Source of the DNA: Agrobacterium tumefaciens str. B6
Lineage (GTDB): Bacteria; Pseudomonadota; Alphaproteobacteria; Rhizobiales; Rhizobiaceae
Direction: 5' to 3'
Length of the DNA stretch: 64,000 nucleotides
Assembly: GCF_001541315.1 (NCBI RefSeq)
Contig: NZ_LMVK01000007.1
Location: 62,001 to 126,000 of the forward strand
This document shows, piece after piece, positions 53,223-62,192 of this stretch. Every line of letters starts with the position of its first letter. Position 1 is the stretch's first letter. The notes below the pieces were generated by a model. The model saw only the letters and a program-made list of their open reading frames with translations. It was not told the origin of the DNA and ran no database searches. A program made the position numbers and the translations under genes.

Positions 53223-53960
53223 ATGACAAAAGCGACAACCTCCGAACCGGGCGCTCCACAGGGCAGAACGCTTGTGGTGAAGGTTTCCGAGGAACTCCGC
53301 AGCCAGATCGCCAAGGGCCGTTACAAGACGGGCGACCGCCTGCCCTCCGAAGCGCAGATGACGCAGGAATTCGGCGTCAGCCGCACGGTGGTGCGCGAGG
53401 CTATCGCTTCGCTGCGATCCGACGGTCTGGTCGAACCCCGTCAGGGCGCCGGCGTCTTCGTGCTGGAGCCCGCACCTGCGGAGCGGCGGCCCTTCCACAA
53501 TGTCGATCTCGCACGCGTCTCCTCGCTGATCGAGATGCTGGAGCTACGTACGGCCGTGGAAGGCGATGCCGCCGGCCTTGCCGCCATTCGCCGTTCGCCG
53601 GCGCAGGAAGAAAAGATCATCGAGGCCTTCGATGCCTTCCGTGCCAGCGCCGCCAAGGGCAGCCCGACGGCCGAAGCCGATTTCGCCTTTCATCTCGCCG
53701 TGGCCGAGGCGACCAACAATCCCCGCTTCAGCGAGTTCCTGCAGGTGCTGGGGCCGACCGTCATTCCACGCCGCGCCGTGGCCGAAAACGGCTCGGAAAC
53801 CGTGCTTTCACCTGCCGATCTCAGCCGTCTCGTCGGCGAACACGAAGCGATCCTGATCGCCATACAGGACGGCAACGAGGATGCGGCGCGAAGCGCCATG
53901 CGCAACCACCTGAAAAGCAGCCAGACGCGGTATCGCGCCATGCTGCGCGCACCACGCTGA
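53223..53960 (+). CDS. GntR/FadR-family regulator of the uronate genes
   Basis: 245 aa. N-terminal winged helix: KVSEELRSQIAKGRYKTGDRLPSEAQMTQEFGVSRTVVREAIASLRSDGLVEPRQGAGVFV. C-terminal all-helical FCD domain with metal-type residues: ELRTAVEGDAAGLAA, EADFAFHLAVAEATNNPRF and EHEAILIAIQDGNEDAARSAMRNHL. It lies between udh (110-base gap) and kdgF (38-base gap) and probably senses a uronate or lactone intermediate. The palindromes at 50568 and 52231 are its likely sites. It is not the enterobacterial KdgR, which is an IclR protein. Confidence 0.85.
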   Translation: MTKATTSEPGAPQGRTLVVKVSEELRSQIAKGRYKTGDRLPSEAQMTQEFGVSRTVVREAIASLRSDGLVEPRQGAGVFVLEPAPAERRPFHNVDLARVSSLIEMLELRTAVEGDAAGLAAIRRSPAQEEKIIEAFDAFRASAAKGSPTAEADFAFHLAVAEATNNPRFSEFLQVLGPTVIPRRAVAENGSETVLSPADLSRLVGEHEAILIAIQDGNEDAARSAMRNHLKSSQTRYRAMLRAPR

Positions 53961-53998
53961 AACTGCCTAAACCGCATTACATGATTGAGGAGAACGAC

Positions 53999-54316
53999 AT
54001 GCAGCAGCTACCGACATTCCCCACCGTTTCACCCGACGATGGTGTCGAACGCACCGTGCTTTCCGAAGCGCCGGAGCTGATGGTGGTTTCCTTCCGCTTC
54101 AAGACCGGTGCCGAAGGAAAGCTGCACAGCCATCCGCATGTGCAATCCACCTATGTCGCCAGCGGCAGTTTCCGTTTTTACCGCGATGGTGAAGCCTATG
54201 ACCTGCAGAAGGGCGACAGCCTTATTGTGCCCGGCCATATCGAGCATGGTTGCCTGTGCCTGGAAGAGGGCGAGCTGATCGACTGCTTCACCCCGCGCCG
54301 CGACGATTTCCTCTGA
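53999..54316 (+). CDS. kdgF: KdgF, cupin for unsaturated uronate ring opening
   Basis: 105 aa from ATG 53999, 6 bases behind GAGGAG; an ATG at 53981 would add MIEEND. One cupin barrel: KTGAEGKLHSHPHVQSTYVASGSFRFYRDGE carries the first metal motif (HSHPH...) and IVPGHIEHGCLCLEEGELIDCFTPRRDDF the second. KdgF speeds conversion of 4,5-unsaturated galacturonate to the linear 5-keto-4-deoxyuronate used by KduI (Hobbs and colleagues). It completes the unsaturated branch here together with kduI and kduD. It follows the GntR gene and probably shares its transcript. Confidence 0.88.
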   Translation: MQQLPTFPTVSPDDGVERTVLSEAPELMVVSFRFKTGAEGKLHSHPHVQSTYVASGSFRFYRDGEAYDLQKGDSLIVPGHIEHGCLCLEEGELIDCFTPRRDDFL

Positions 54317-54338
54317 GGTAGAGCGCGGCGGCAGGTCG

Positions 54339-55571
54339 TCACTCCAGTGACAAATCCCGCAGGGTGCGTGGCAGGCTGTTCATGCACTCCACTCCAGATG
54401 ATGTAACAAGAAACTGGTCCTCGATCATCAACGCACCCAACCCTTCGCCATAAAAGGGCGCTTCAAGCGCGACCACCATGTCCGGAAGAATGATTTCGGC
54501 ATTGTCATGGGAAAAGAACGGCCATTCCTCGATGCCCACACCACCGCCGACGGAATGGCCGAAATGGCCGCGATAATATTCGCTGAAACCATCCTTACGC
54601 ATCGAGGCGAGCATCGCGGCGTGCACCGCACCGAAGCTGTTGCCGGGGCGAAGCGCTTCCAGCCCGCAGGCGAAGGCTGCTTCCAGCGCCTTGAAGATAT
54701 CGGACGCCAAAGGCGAGACCGGTCCCCATGAAAAGGTTCTTGCACCATCCGACGAATAACCGTCGACCAGCGTACCGACATCTGCCTTGATCAGCGCACC
54801 CGGCGTCACAACCGCCGCCATATCCGACAAGGCAGGCCCCACGGATATGTAATCCCAATGCCCGCTCAGTGAAAAACCGGATTTCATGGCATGCGCCTGC
54901 ACGCCGGCCTTCCAGGCGGCAGAAAGTCCGCCGAGCGCTGCTCCGGGCCTCACGGCCGCTGCCATTGCGACCAGCCCGGCCTCAGCCGCCGCTGCCGCGC
55001 GCCGCAGAAGCCCGATCTCGCGTTCGGATTTCACCGCGCGCAGGCGGCGCAACACCGCCGAACCGTCGATCCAGTTCACATCTGGAAGCGCCTGACGCAG
55101 CGCCAGAAAATCGGCAGCGGGCATGAATTCGAGATCGGCGCCGATGCGCGCGCCCGATAGTCCACGCTCCTGCAGCAGGTCAGCCAACAGACCGAAACAG
55201 GCCGTGCGATCGAATGTCTCCGGCCTCGGGCCGCCGGCATTATGGCGGCGATAGGCATCGTCCACCTGCCCGATGGCCTCAGTACCGGACAGATCGACCC
55301 TATCGATCCAGATGCGATGGCAGCGCAGATCGATGTCCGGCGCGGCCTTTCTGACGAGCGGGGCGGCATGATCGCTGACGGCAGCAGCAAGCCCTGCACC
55401 AGCATCGGCCGGCACCAGCGCAATCACTGAGCCCGCCCTGCCCCACATCGTCGCGACACCGGCGGCAGCGCCGACCGTATAGCGGAAAGCTTCCGGCTGG
55501 AACAACACCAGCGCGTCGATATCAGCCTCCTGCATCAATTGTTGCGCACGGATTCGGTCGATATCGCTCAT
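54339..55571 (-). CDS. M24-family (Xaa-Pro peptidase-like) metalloenzyme
   Basis: 410 aa from ATG 55571 (MSDIDRIRAQQLMQEADID), although the ribosome site is poor. An N-terminal creatinase-like domain (about residues 1-150) precedes the pita-bread catalytic domain. The metal ligands follow in order: ADVGTLVDGYSSDGART (two Asp), GHFGHSVGGGVGIEEWPFF (His and Glu region) and GALMIEDQFLVT (Glu). Members are prolidases, creatinases and non-peptidase relatives such as DMSP lyase DddP. The true substrate cannot be read; it is convergent with kdgF and seems unconnected to pectin use. Confidence 0.82.
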   Translation of the reverse strand: MSDIDRIRAQQLMQEADIDALVLFQPEAFRYTVGAAAGVATMWGRAGSVIALVPADAGAGLAAAVSDHAAPLVRKAAPDIDLRCHRIWIDRVDLSGTEAIGQVDDAYRRHNAGGPRPETFDRTACFGLLADLLQERGLSGARIGADLEFMPAADFLALRQALPDVNWIDGSAVLRRLRAVKSEREIGLLRRAAAAAEAGLVAMAAAVRPGAALGGLSAAWKAGVQAHAMKSGFSLSGHWDYISVGPALSDMAAVVTPGALIKADVGTLVDGYSSDGARTFSWGPVSPLASDIFKALEAAFACGLEALRPGNSFGAVHAAMLASMRKDGFSEYYRGHFGHSVGGGVGIEEWPFFSHDNAEIILPDMVVALEAPFYGEGLGALMIEDQFLVTSSGVECMNSLPRTLRDLSLE

Positions 55572-55696
55572 GGGGACCCCGGTAGATCGTTTGCGCGCGG
55601 TGCTAGGCCGCACGGTTTATGAACCTACGCTTTAGCAGTCGCCGGGAGAGGAATGAAGGTGGAAGATTTCCGCACGCGGAGGAGCCTTGTCCTATC

Positions 55697-55731
55697 CCAA
55701 TGAGGCGGCGGACAAAATCCGCCGCCTCATT
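55697..55731 (-). terminator. 15-base-pair hairpin after the fusion oxidoreductase gene
   Basis: Perfect arms CAATGAGGCGGCGGA (55697-55711) and TCCGCCGCCTCATTG (55717-55731) around CAAAA, 5 bases beyond the stop of the minus-strand gene at 55737. There is no good T-run on the minus strand, but the stem is long and strong. It closes the 57.7-55.7 kb unit. Confidence 0.7.
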
Positions 55732-55736
55732 GTCTT

Positions 55737-57740
55737 TCAGGCCTCCAGCCACTTCACCTGCTCGGCCGTCAGCTTGATATCCAGCGCCGAAAGACTGTCC
55801 TCCAGTTCAGCGATGGTGCGCGGTCCGATCAGCGGGATGACCGGGAAAGGCTGGGCGATGACATAAGCGAGCGCGATATGGATCGGGTGCCGCCCAAGTT
55901 TCTGCGCAAGCTCGATCGCCCTGTCGCGGCGGACGAAATTGCGGTCGGAATACCAGACGCGGACGATTTCCTCATCATCCTGCTTGTCGCGCCCTGCCCG
56001 GTCGGTGAAGAAACCGCGCCCCTGGCTGGACCAGGCAAAATTGGGGATCTGGCGGGATTTCAGCCATTCCTTCCACTCGTCATCCGATGCCGCCACGCAT
56101 CCCGCCCAGATCGGATCGAGCATTTCGGCGAGCGAGAAATTGTTTGAAAGCGCGCCCGGGGCCTGTTTGCCGTTCTTCTGAGCATAGGCGGCCGCCTCGT
56201 CCATGCGCTCGCGCGTCCAGTTCGAACCACCGAAAATGCCGCGAATGCGGCCGCGCCGAACCTCGGCATCCATGGCATCGACGAACTCACCGACCGGAAT
56301 ATCCAGATTATCGCGATGCATGAAATAGGCATCGACATAATCCGTCTTCAGACGTTCCAGCGACTGGTCGAGTTGCTTGGCGATCATATCAGGATAGCAG
56401 AGCGGCGAATGCGCACCCTTGCCGATCAGCACGATCTCCTCGCGCGGCACATTGCGGCTGGTGTGCCAGTCACCGAAAATCGCCTCGGTCCTGCCGGCGC
56501 CATAGACATAGGCCGTATCGAACAGATTGCCGCCCGCCTCGTAAAAAGCATCGAGCGTCAGCGATGCAGAAGCAAAATTGGGGAAAAATTCGAAACCGAG
56601 CGCGACCACGGAAGCGGGCTTGGCAAGGCCCGGCACCTGCCGCTTCGGAACCGCGTTTCCAGCCACGACCTTGCCGCCGGTAATGTTGGCAACGCGCGAG
56701 GTTGCCTTTTCGACGCTGTATTCAAGGCCGACCGAGGCGCGCCATTGATCCATGACACGCAGATTGCCGAGGCTGTCGGCCCAGCCCATGCCCGGTGCAT
56801 CGAATTCCTTTTTGCCCTGGCGGATCGCCTCGCCCGCTGCATCGACCTCAAACGAATAGAGCCAGCGATCCTCCGGCAGTTCGATGGTTTCCACCTTGTC
56901 GCCCCTGAAGATATCAATCCGGCCGGTGCCGCCCTTGTGGCCCGCGGCATACCAGAAGTCCTTGACCTCGATCCGCCCTTCCGAGCCGATGATACGCAGC
57001 ACATTGTCCTGCCCCGCCATAATGGAGCAGGACACTTCGGCGACGATGCCATTGGAAAATTTCAGCACGGCCGAGGCCCATTCGTCGACACCCGACTGGC
57101 CGAGATGGGCAGCGCCCGCCACCTTTTCCGGCTCGGCAAAGGGTTTGCCATCCACCGCGCCGGCAATCAGCCGCACCATCGAGACCGGATAGCCGCCGAC
57201 ATCGAGAATGCCGCCGCCCGCCATCTCATTGGCGAAGAGCCGGTGATCGGCCCGGAACGAACCCATGTTGAAACCGAAGCTGGAACGGATGATGCGGATA
57301 TCGCCAACCGCGCGGCTCTTGACCAGTTCGAGCAATTTCGCCGTCTGCGGGTGCAGGCGATACATATAGGCCTCGCCGGCAAAGACGCCTGCCTTTCTCG
57401 CCTCGTGGAAAATGGCGTCGGCATCGTAGGCGGAAAGCGCAATCGGTTTCTCCACCAATACATTCTTGCCGGCGCGGATGGCCTTGATCGCCCATTCGGC
57501 ATGGCCGGTATGGGGTGTGGCGATATAGACGGCATCGATATCGGGATCGGAAAGCAGCGCATCGTACCCATGAATGATGCGCGCACCGGCAAAGGCCTCG
57601 GCCAGGCCGGGCTTGTCCGGATTGCGGGTGGCGATGGCCTCTAACCTGCCGGTACGGGAATGGGCGATGCCGTCAGCGAATGTTTTCGCGATAGTACCCG
57701 GGCCGATGATGCCCCAGCGGATCGGTTGTTCGGTCGTCAT
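55737..57740 (-). CDS. Fused Gfo/Idh/MocA oxidoreductase and aldo/keto reductase
   Basis: 667 aa in one frame. Residues about 1-340 are a full Gfo/Idh/MocA enzyme: IRWGIIGPGTIAKTFADGI, NVLVEKPIALSAYDADAI, GEAYMYRLHPQ and GGGILDVGGYPVSMVRLIAG. Residues about 365-667 are an aldo/keto reductase: tetrad Asp/Tyr in NLFDTAYVYGAGRTE (about 408), Lys in VLIGKGAH (about 437) and His in DAYFMHRDNLD (about 473), then GVSNW-like FGGSNWTRERM and IPLIGPRT. A linker of about 25 residues (ITGGKVVAGNAVPKRQ...) joins them. Two linked redox steps on one sugar are likely. It lies directly after the ABC ATPase of the operon at 57.8-62.1 kb in genome order but upstream is only a 36-base gap, so it may belong to another unit. 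Confidence 0.85.
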   Translation of the reverse strand: MTTEQPIRWGIIGPGTIAKTFADGIAHSRTGRLEAIATRNPDKPGLAEAFAGARIIHGYDALLSDPDIDAVYIATPHTGHAEWAIKAIRAGKNVLVEKPIALSAYDADAIFHEARKAGVFAGEAYMYRLHPQTAKLLELVKSRAVGDIRIIRSSFGFNMGSFRADHRLFANEMAGGGILDVGGYPVSMVRLIAGAVDGKPFAEPEKVAGAAHLGQSGVDEWASAVLKFSNGIVAEVSCSIMAGQDNVLRIIGSEGRIEVKDFWYAAGHKGGTGRIDIFRGDKVETIELPEDRWLYSFEVDAAGEAIRQGKKEFDAPGMGWADSLGNLRVMDQWRASVGLEYSVEKATSRVANITGGKVVAGNAVPKRQVPGLAKPASVVALGFEFFPNFASASLTLDAFYEAGGNLFDTAYVYGAGRTEAIFGDWHTSRNVPREEIVLIGKGAHSPLCYPDMIAKQLDQSLERLKTDYVDAYFMHRDNLDIPVGEFVDAMDAEVRRGRIRGIFGGSNWTRERMDEAAAYAQKNGKQAPGALSNNFSLAEMLDPIWAGCVAASDDEWKEWLKSRQIPNFAWSSQGRGFFTDRAGRDKQDDEEIVRVWYSDRNFVRRDRAIELAQKLGRHPIHIALAYVIAQPFPVIPLIGPRTIAELEDSLSALDIKLTAEQVKWLEA

Positions 57741-57776
57741 GAAATCCTCGTCTTATGTAGGTGCTTGGGAAAAGGT

Positions 57777-58862
57777 TCAGCGCAGGCGTTCGCCCTTGCT
57801 GTCGAAAAGGAAGGCCCGGCGGGCGGAAAGACCGACCGTCAGCCGGTCGCGATTGCCGACGTCGCGCGATTCCGGCCTCTCGATGATGAGCTGCTCGCCG
57901 CCTTCGGTACGGGCATAAACGTAGCTGGTATTGCCGAGATGTTCGGCGACATCGACATGCACGGTGAGATCGGCATCGCCCTGCCCCGCATCGGAAAAAT
58001 GTTCGGGCCGGATGCCGAGCGAAACACGGGCTCCGTCGTTCAAGCGGGCCTTTGTCGGCAGGGTCAGCCGCACCGCAGGATCGCTGTCGAGCGAGAGCGT
58101 CACGCTCTCCGCGCCGCTGCAGATGATGGTGGCGTCGAGAAAATTCATCTTCGGCGAACCGACGAAACCGGCAACGAAACGGTTGGCGGGATCATCGTAA
58201 AGATCGAGCGGCGCGCCGACCTGTTCGATATTGCCCGCGCGCAGCACGACGATCTTGTCGGCCAGCGTCATCGCCTCGGTCTGGTCATGGGTCACATAGA
58301 TCATCGTTGTCCCCAGCTGCTTGTGCAGCCGCGATATCTCGACGCGCATCTGCACCCGCAGCTCCGCATCGAGGTTGGAGAGCGGCTCGTCGAACAGGAA
58401 AACCTGCGGTTCACGCACGATGGCGCGGCCGATGGCGACACGCTGCCTCTGGCCGCCGGAAAGTTGCTTCGGCCGGCGCTCCATCAACTCGTTGATCTGT
58501 AGGATTTCGGCGGCGCGGTTGACCCGCTTTTGCGTATCGGCCTTGGGATTGCCATTCATTCGAAGGCCGAAGGACAGGTTTTCGGCAACCGTCATATGCG
58601 GATAAAGCGCATAGGACTGGAACACCATGGCGATGCCGCGATCCGCCGGATCGGCATCATTGACCGTCCTGCCGCCGATGCTGACATCACCATCAGATAT
58701 GTCTTCCAGCCCGGCAATCATGCGCAGCAGCGTGGATTTGCCGCATCCGGAGGGGCCAACGAAGACGACGAATTCGCCGTCGGCAATATCCAGATCGGCA
58801 CCGTGGATGACTTCGAGCGCGCCGTAACGCTTGACCACGTTCTTGAGCGAAAGTTCCGCCAT
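57777..58862 (-). CDS. ABC sugar ATPase (MsmX/UgpC type), importer at 57.8-62.1 kb
   Basis: 361 aa from ATG 58862 (MAELSLKNVVKRYGALEV), with GGGGAGG 5 bases upstream; the long frame to 59165 is not real at its start. Walker [11 protein letters not shown]-loop FQSYALYPHMTV, signature [15 protein letters not shown], Walker [18 protein letters not shown]-loop YVTHDQTEAMTLADK, then TOBE-type domain. It follows permease 2 by 11 bases; the fused oxidoreductase gene starts 36 bases further, so that gene may be part of the same transcript. Confidence 0.83.
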   Translation of the reverse strand: MAELSLKNVVKRYGALEVIHGADLDIADGEFVVFVGPSGCGKSTLLRMIAGLEDISDGDVSIGGRTVNDADPADRGIAMVFQSYALYPHMTVAENLSFGLRMNGNPKADTQKRVNRAAEILQINELMERRPKQLSGGQRQRVAIGRAIVREPQVFLFDEPLSNLDAELRVQMRVEISRLHKQLGTTMIYVTHDQTEAMTLADKIVVLRAGNIEQVGAPLDLYDDPANRFVAGFVGSPKMNFLDATIICSGAESVTLSLDSDPAVRLTLPTKARLNDGARVSLGIRPEHFSDAGQGDADLTVHVDVAEHLGNTSYVYARTEGGEQLIIERPESRDVGNRDRLTVGLSARRAFLFDSKGERLR

Positions 58863-58873
58863 GCGGCCTCCCC

Positions 58874-59710
58874 TTACTTGACTGCCCCGGCGGAAATGCC
58901 GGCGATGAAGTGACGCTGCAAGGCCACGAAAACCACGAGGATGGGTGCGGTGAGCAGCACTGCGCCGGCCATGATGCCGCCCCATGACACTTTGGTGAGC
59001 CCGATGAGGGTGCCAAGCGCCACGGGTGCGGTCATCATTCCTGGGCGGGAATTGATGAGAAGCGGCCAGAGGTAGTTGTTCCACGAGGCCAGAAAGAGGA
59101 TGATCGACAGCGCCGCCATGGTGGGCCGCGCCAGCGGCAGGGCGATGCGCAGAAATATCTGCCACTCCTTGACGCCCTCCACCCGTGCCGCATCGAAGAG
59201 TTCCGTCGGCATCATCGAGAAGGATTGCCGCATGAACAGCACGCCGAGCGAGTTGAACAGCGGCGGCACGATCAGCGCCACCCAGGTATTGGCGAGCTTG
59301 AATTCGCGCGCCACCATGATGAACTGCGGAATGACGACGACCGCAAAAGGCAGGGTGATGGTGCCGAGAATGATGGCGATCACCACCCCGCGTCCCGCAA
59401 AGCGGTACCGCGCCAGCGCCCAGCCCGCCATCGAGGTCAGGAACACCGAAAGGACAGTGTAGATGACAGCGACGGTGATCGAGATGAACATGGCCCGCAG
59501 GAAATTCGTATCCGCCTGAAGGTTCTCGAAATTATCGATGAAGTTGGTGGACGGCACCAGCACAATGTCCGGGCTGAAAATGCCGTAATCCGGCATCGTC
59601 GAGAACACGAACATCATCCACAGCGGAAACAGCCAGATGATGGCGAGCGGCGTCAGCGCCGCATGCAGCGCGATCTTCTGCCAGAAAAGCGATCTCGATT
59701 TCGATCTCAT
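58874..59710 (-). CDS. ABC sugar permease 2, importer at 57.8-62.1 kb
   Basis: 278 aa from ATG 59710 (MRSKSRSLFWQKIALHAAL), behind GGGAGGGAG, with an ATGA overlap to permease 1. MalG-type with six membrane segments; EAA loop ELFDAARVEGVKEWQIF has Glu-Gly where EAA loops usually read Asp-Gly. C-terminal FVALQRHFIAGISAGAVK is typical. The substrate is not evident; the fused dehydrogenase nearby points to a sugar or sugar alcohol. Confidence 0.83.
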   Translation of the reverse strand: MRSKSRSLFWQKIALHAALTPLAIIWLFPLWMMFVFSTMPDYGIFSPDIVLVPSTNFIDNFENLQADTNFLRAMFISITVAVIYTVLSVFLTSMAGWALARYRFAGRGVVIAIILGTITLPFAVVVIPQFIMVAREFKLANTWVALIVPPLFNSLGVLFMRQSFSMMPTELFDAARVEGVKEWQIFLRIALPLARPTMAALSIILFLASWNNYLWPLLINSRPGMMTAPVALGTLIGLTKVSWGGIMAGAVLLTAPILVVFVALQRHFIAGISAGAVK

Positions 59711-60567
59711 TTCGGCTCCCTCCCGACCCATAGATTGAGCAGCGAAATGGCGATGGCGAGCGCCGCCATGGTGTAGGCAATGGCCGAGGCATAACCGAAA
59801 TTGAGCGAGGTGAAGCCCTGCCGGTAAAGGAACAGCCCCAGCGTCTCCGTGCCGCCGCCCGGCCCGCCCCTGTTGGTGATGAGGAAGGGTTCGGCGAAAA
59901 GCTGCATGGTGCCGATGACCGACAGGACGACGCAGAAGAGGATGATGGGCTTGAGGAGCGGCAGGGTTATGTAGAAGAACTGCTGCCGTTTGCTCACCTT
60001 GTCCAGCGTCGCCGCCTCATAGACATCACCCGGGATGGATTGCAGCCCGGCCAGAATGATGATGGCGTTATACCCCGCCCAGCGCCAGGTAACCGCGATG
60101 ATGACGAGCGCCATGGCCGCATTGGCATTGTCGAACCACGAAATGGGCGAAAGGCCGACGAAGGTGATGAGCTTGTTGATGATGCCGAAATCGGCGCTGA
60201 ACATCAGCCGGAAAACAGCTGCATAGGCAACCTCGCCGACAACAACAGGCGCGAAAAAGGCAAAACGGTAGAGTGGCCGCGCCTTTAAGAGCGGTGAATT
60301 CAAGAGCACCGCCATGACGGTGGCAAGCGCGATCATGACGGGCACCTGAATGACCAGAATGATCAGCGTATTGTAGAGCGCGTTATAAAAAGCCGGGTCG
60401 GAGACGAGCCGCCCCCAGTTCATGGAGGGTGCGAAGCGCCACGGATTGATGCGTGTGTTCTGGAACGACAGCATGAACGAGCTGATGATCGGCCAAACCC
60501 AGAAGGTGGCGAAAATCAGGAGATAGGGCGCAAGGAACGCATAAGCGATCCTGTTCCTTGACGGCAT
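59707..60567 (-). CDS. ABC sugar permease 1, importer at 57.8-62.1 kb
   Basis: 286 aa from ATG 60567 (MPSRNRIAYAFLAPYLLIF), behind GGAGGTCGTC; a frame extending to 60801 reads through a repeat and is not coding there. MalF-type permease; its EAA loop reads DVYEAATLDKVSKRQQF, with Lys in place of the usual conserved Gly. It is separated from the binding protein gene by 261 bases that contain an inserted palindromic repeat (60662-60798). Confidence 0.83.
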   Translation of the reverse strand: MPSRNRIAYAFLAPYLLIFATFWVWPIISSFMLSFQNTRINPWRFAPSMNWGRLVSDPAFYNALYNTLIILVIQVPVMIALATVMAVLLNSPLLKARPLYRFAFFAPVVVGEVAYAAVFRLMFSADFGIINKLITFVGLSPISWFDNANAAMALVIIAVTWRWAGYNAIIILAGLQSIPGDVYEAATLDKVSKRQQFFYITLPLLKPIILFCVVLSVIGTMQLFAEPFLITNRGGPGGGTETLGLFLYRQGFTSLNFGYASAIAYTMAALAIAISLLNLWVGREPK

Positions 60568-60661
60568 GACGACCTCCAGATGCCGGCGGTTTGGCCGGAT
60601 AAATGGAAAAGCTTGGGAGAGGCTGCCCCCGTTTTGAGGGCGAGGCCATGGCAAGGCGGTA

Positions 60662-60798
60662 CCGCGCGTTTCTTCTCCCCGTGGGGGAGGAGGTGGCCCG
60701 AAGGGCCGGATGAGGGGGCTAGCTCGCGGTCTATCGCTGGCCTCGCCCCTCATCCCGCTGCCGCGGACTTCTCCCCCTCGGGGAGAAGAAACGCGCGG
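60662..60798. repeat. Palindromic intergenic repeat, RIME-like
   Basis: 137 bases bounded by a perfect 20-base inverted repeat that begins CCGCGCGTTTCTTCTCC (60662-60681) and its complement (60779-60798). An inner inverted repeat GGATGAGGGG (60708-60717) and CCCCTCATCC (60746-60755) and the GGCCCGAAGGGCC stem (60696-60708) make a branched hairpin. This fits the mosaic palindromic elements known from rhizobia. It sits inside an ABC operon, between binding protein and permease genes, where it could act as an mRNA-stabilising structure. Confidence 0.75.
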
Positions 60799-60828
60799 CA
60801 CCCGCTCGGTCCATCAGCTACCGACTGT

Positions 60829-62100
60829 TTACTCCGCGGCCGGCAAACCTGTTGCCGTTTCGATCTGCTTGGCCGCATCATCCAGCGCGGCCTTCGCATC
60901 GGGGTACCCGCCCGCAAAGTACTTCGTCTGAGTCGCCTTGTAGATCGCATCGGCATCCGACTGGAACGCCGTGCCGCGGCTTGGCACAATCTTCGGCAGG
61001 GAGGCGAGAATATCGGCCCACACAGCCTGCCCGCCCCAATAGGCCTGCTTTTCCTTGACGAAAGGATCGTCAATGGCTGACAGCAGCGAGGGAACGAGGC
61101 CGAAGGATTTCAACATCGTCACCTGCCCTTCATTGGTGGTCAGCGCGTAATCGATATATTTCCACGCGGCCTCCTTGTGCTGGGATGTCGAGCTGATTGC
61201 GAGTGACGAACCGCCGAGATTGGCCGCATGCGGGCCATCCGGCGTCAGGCTCGGCATCAGATAGACGCCCCATTTGCCGGAAAGATCAGGAGAGCCGGAA
61301 CGCACCGTGCCTTCATACCAGGCGCCATACATCTGGCTTGCGGCCTTTCCTGCCGTATTGGCCTGGATCTTTTCATCCCAGATCGCGGCCGTGATGATGC
61401 CGGCGTCTTTCATCTCCTTGACCTTTTCAAGGGTCGCGACACAGGCGGGCTTGTTGATGGTGATGCTCTGGCCATCGGTCGAAAAGTAACCGCATCCCTG
61501 TTCATTGGCGATCATGCGGAACCATTCGCTGTCGCCGTTGAAATCGGCTTGCGCCATCACCGTGCCGGGATTGGCAGCCATGACCTTTTTGCCCGCAGCG
61601 ATGAAATCATCCCAGCTTTTGATGGTGGCGGGATCTACACCCGCCTTTTCATAGAAGTCCCGGCGATAGAACACCGCCACCGGACCCGAGTCCCACGGAA
61701 CCGCATAGGCGACGCCGTCAACCTCTAGTTCCGTGCGCTTGAAATCAGGGAAAAGCGCCTGTTTCTCAGGCGTGTAGCCAAGCTCGGTCAGATTGGCGAA
61801 ACAATCGGGGAAGCGGCTCCAGAACAGCTCCGCCTCGAAATTCTCTATGGTGACAATGTCCGGAAGACCATCACCACCGGCTGCGCAGGCGGCAAGCGTC
61901 TTGTCAAAAACCTGATTGTTTCCAAGGTCTTCAACGACGATCTTGATATCCGGATTCTGTTTATTGAAACCTTCCACCGTGGATTTCAGCGCGGAAGCCG
62001 CGACATTCCAGCTCCAGATGGTGACGGTCTCGGTTTGCGCGAAAGCCGGGGCTGCAAGAAGCAGCATAGCGGTAGACGCGCCTAGAAATTTCAAGCACAT
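60829..62100 (-). CDS. Extracellular sugar-binding protein, importer at 57.8-62.1 kb
   Basis: 423 aa with a Sec signal (MCLKFLGASTAMLLLAAPAFA) cleaved near residue 21. Family 1: TVTIWSWNVAASALKSTVEGFNKQNPDIKIVVEDLGNNQVFDK, YAVPWDSGPVAVFYRRDFYEKAG, and ANLGGSSLAISSTSQHKEAAWKYIDYAL. It is a different subgroup from the three TogB-like proteins. GGGAGG lies 6 bases upstream of ATG 62100. First gene of its operon, divergent from the AraC-type gene at 62193, which probably controls it. The ligand is unknown. Confidence 0.84.
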   Translation of the reverse strand: MCLKFLGASTAMLLLAAPAFAQTETVTIWSWNVAASALKSTVEGFNKQNPDIKIVVEDLGNNQVFDKTLAACAAGGDGLPDIVTIENFEAELFWSRFPDCFANLTELGYTPEKQALFPDFKRTELEVDGVAYAVPWDSGPVAVFYRRDFYEKAGVDPATIKSWDDFIAAGKKVMAANPGTVMAQADFNGDSEWFRMIANEQGCGYFSTDGQSITINKPACVATLEKVKEMKDAGIITAAIWDEKIQANTAGKAASQMYGAWYEGTVRSGSPDLSGKWGVYLMPSLTPDGPHAANLGGSSLAISSTSQHKEAAWKYIDYALTTNEGQVTMLKSFGLVPSLLSAIDDPFVKEKQAYWGGQAVWADILASLPKIVPSRGTAFQSDADAIYKATQTKYFAGGYPDAKAALDDAAKQIETATGLPAAE

Positions 62101-62192
62101 TGAAAACCTCCCTTTTTCAATTGCCGTTCTTAAGCGAACATGGGCACATTAGCGGCGGCAGGAAATCTGTCTCGTAAAAAGGGAACACCGAT

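Noticed and set aside
58863-59165. N-terminal extension of the ATPase at 57777-58862
   Set aside because: It overlaps the end of permease 2 in another frame; the family start is at 58862 with GGGGAGG in front.
60568-60801. N-terminal extension of permease 1 at 59707-60567
   Set aside because: It reads through the palindromic repeat; ATG 60567 has a good ribosome site and fits the family start.
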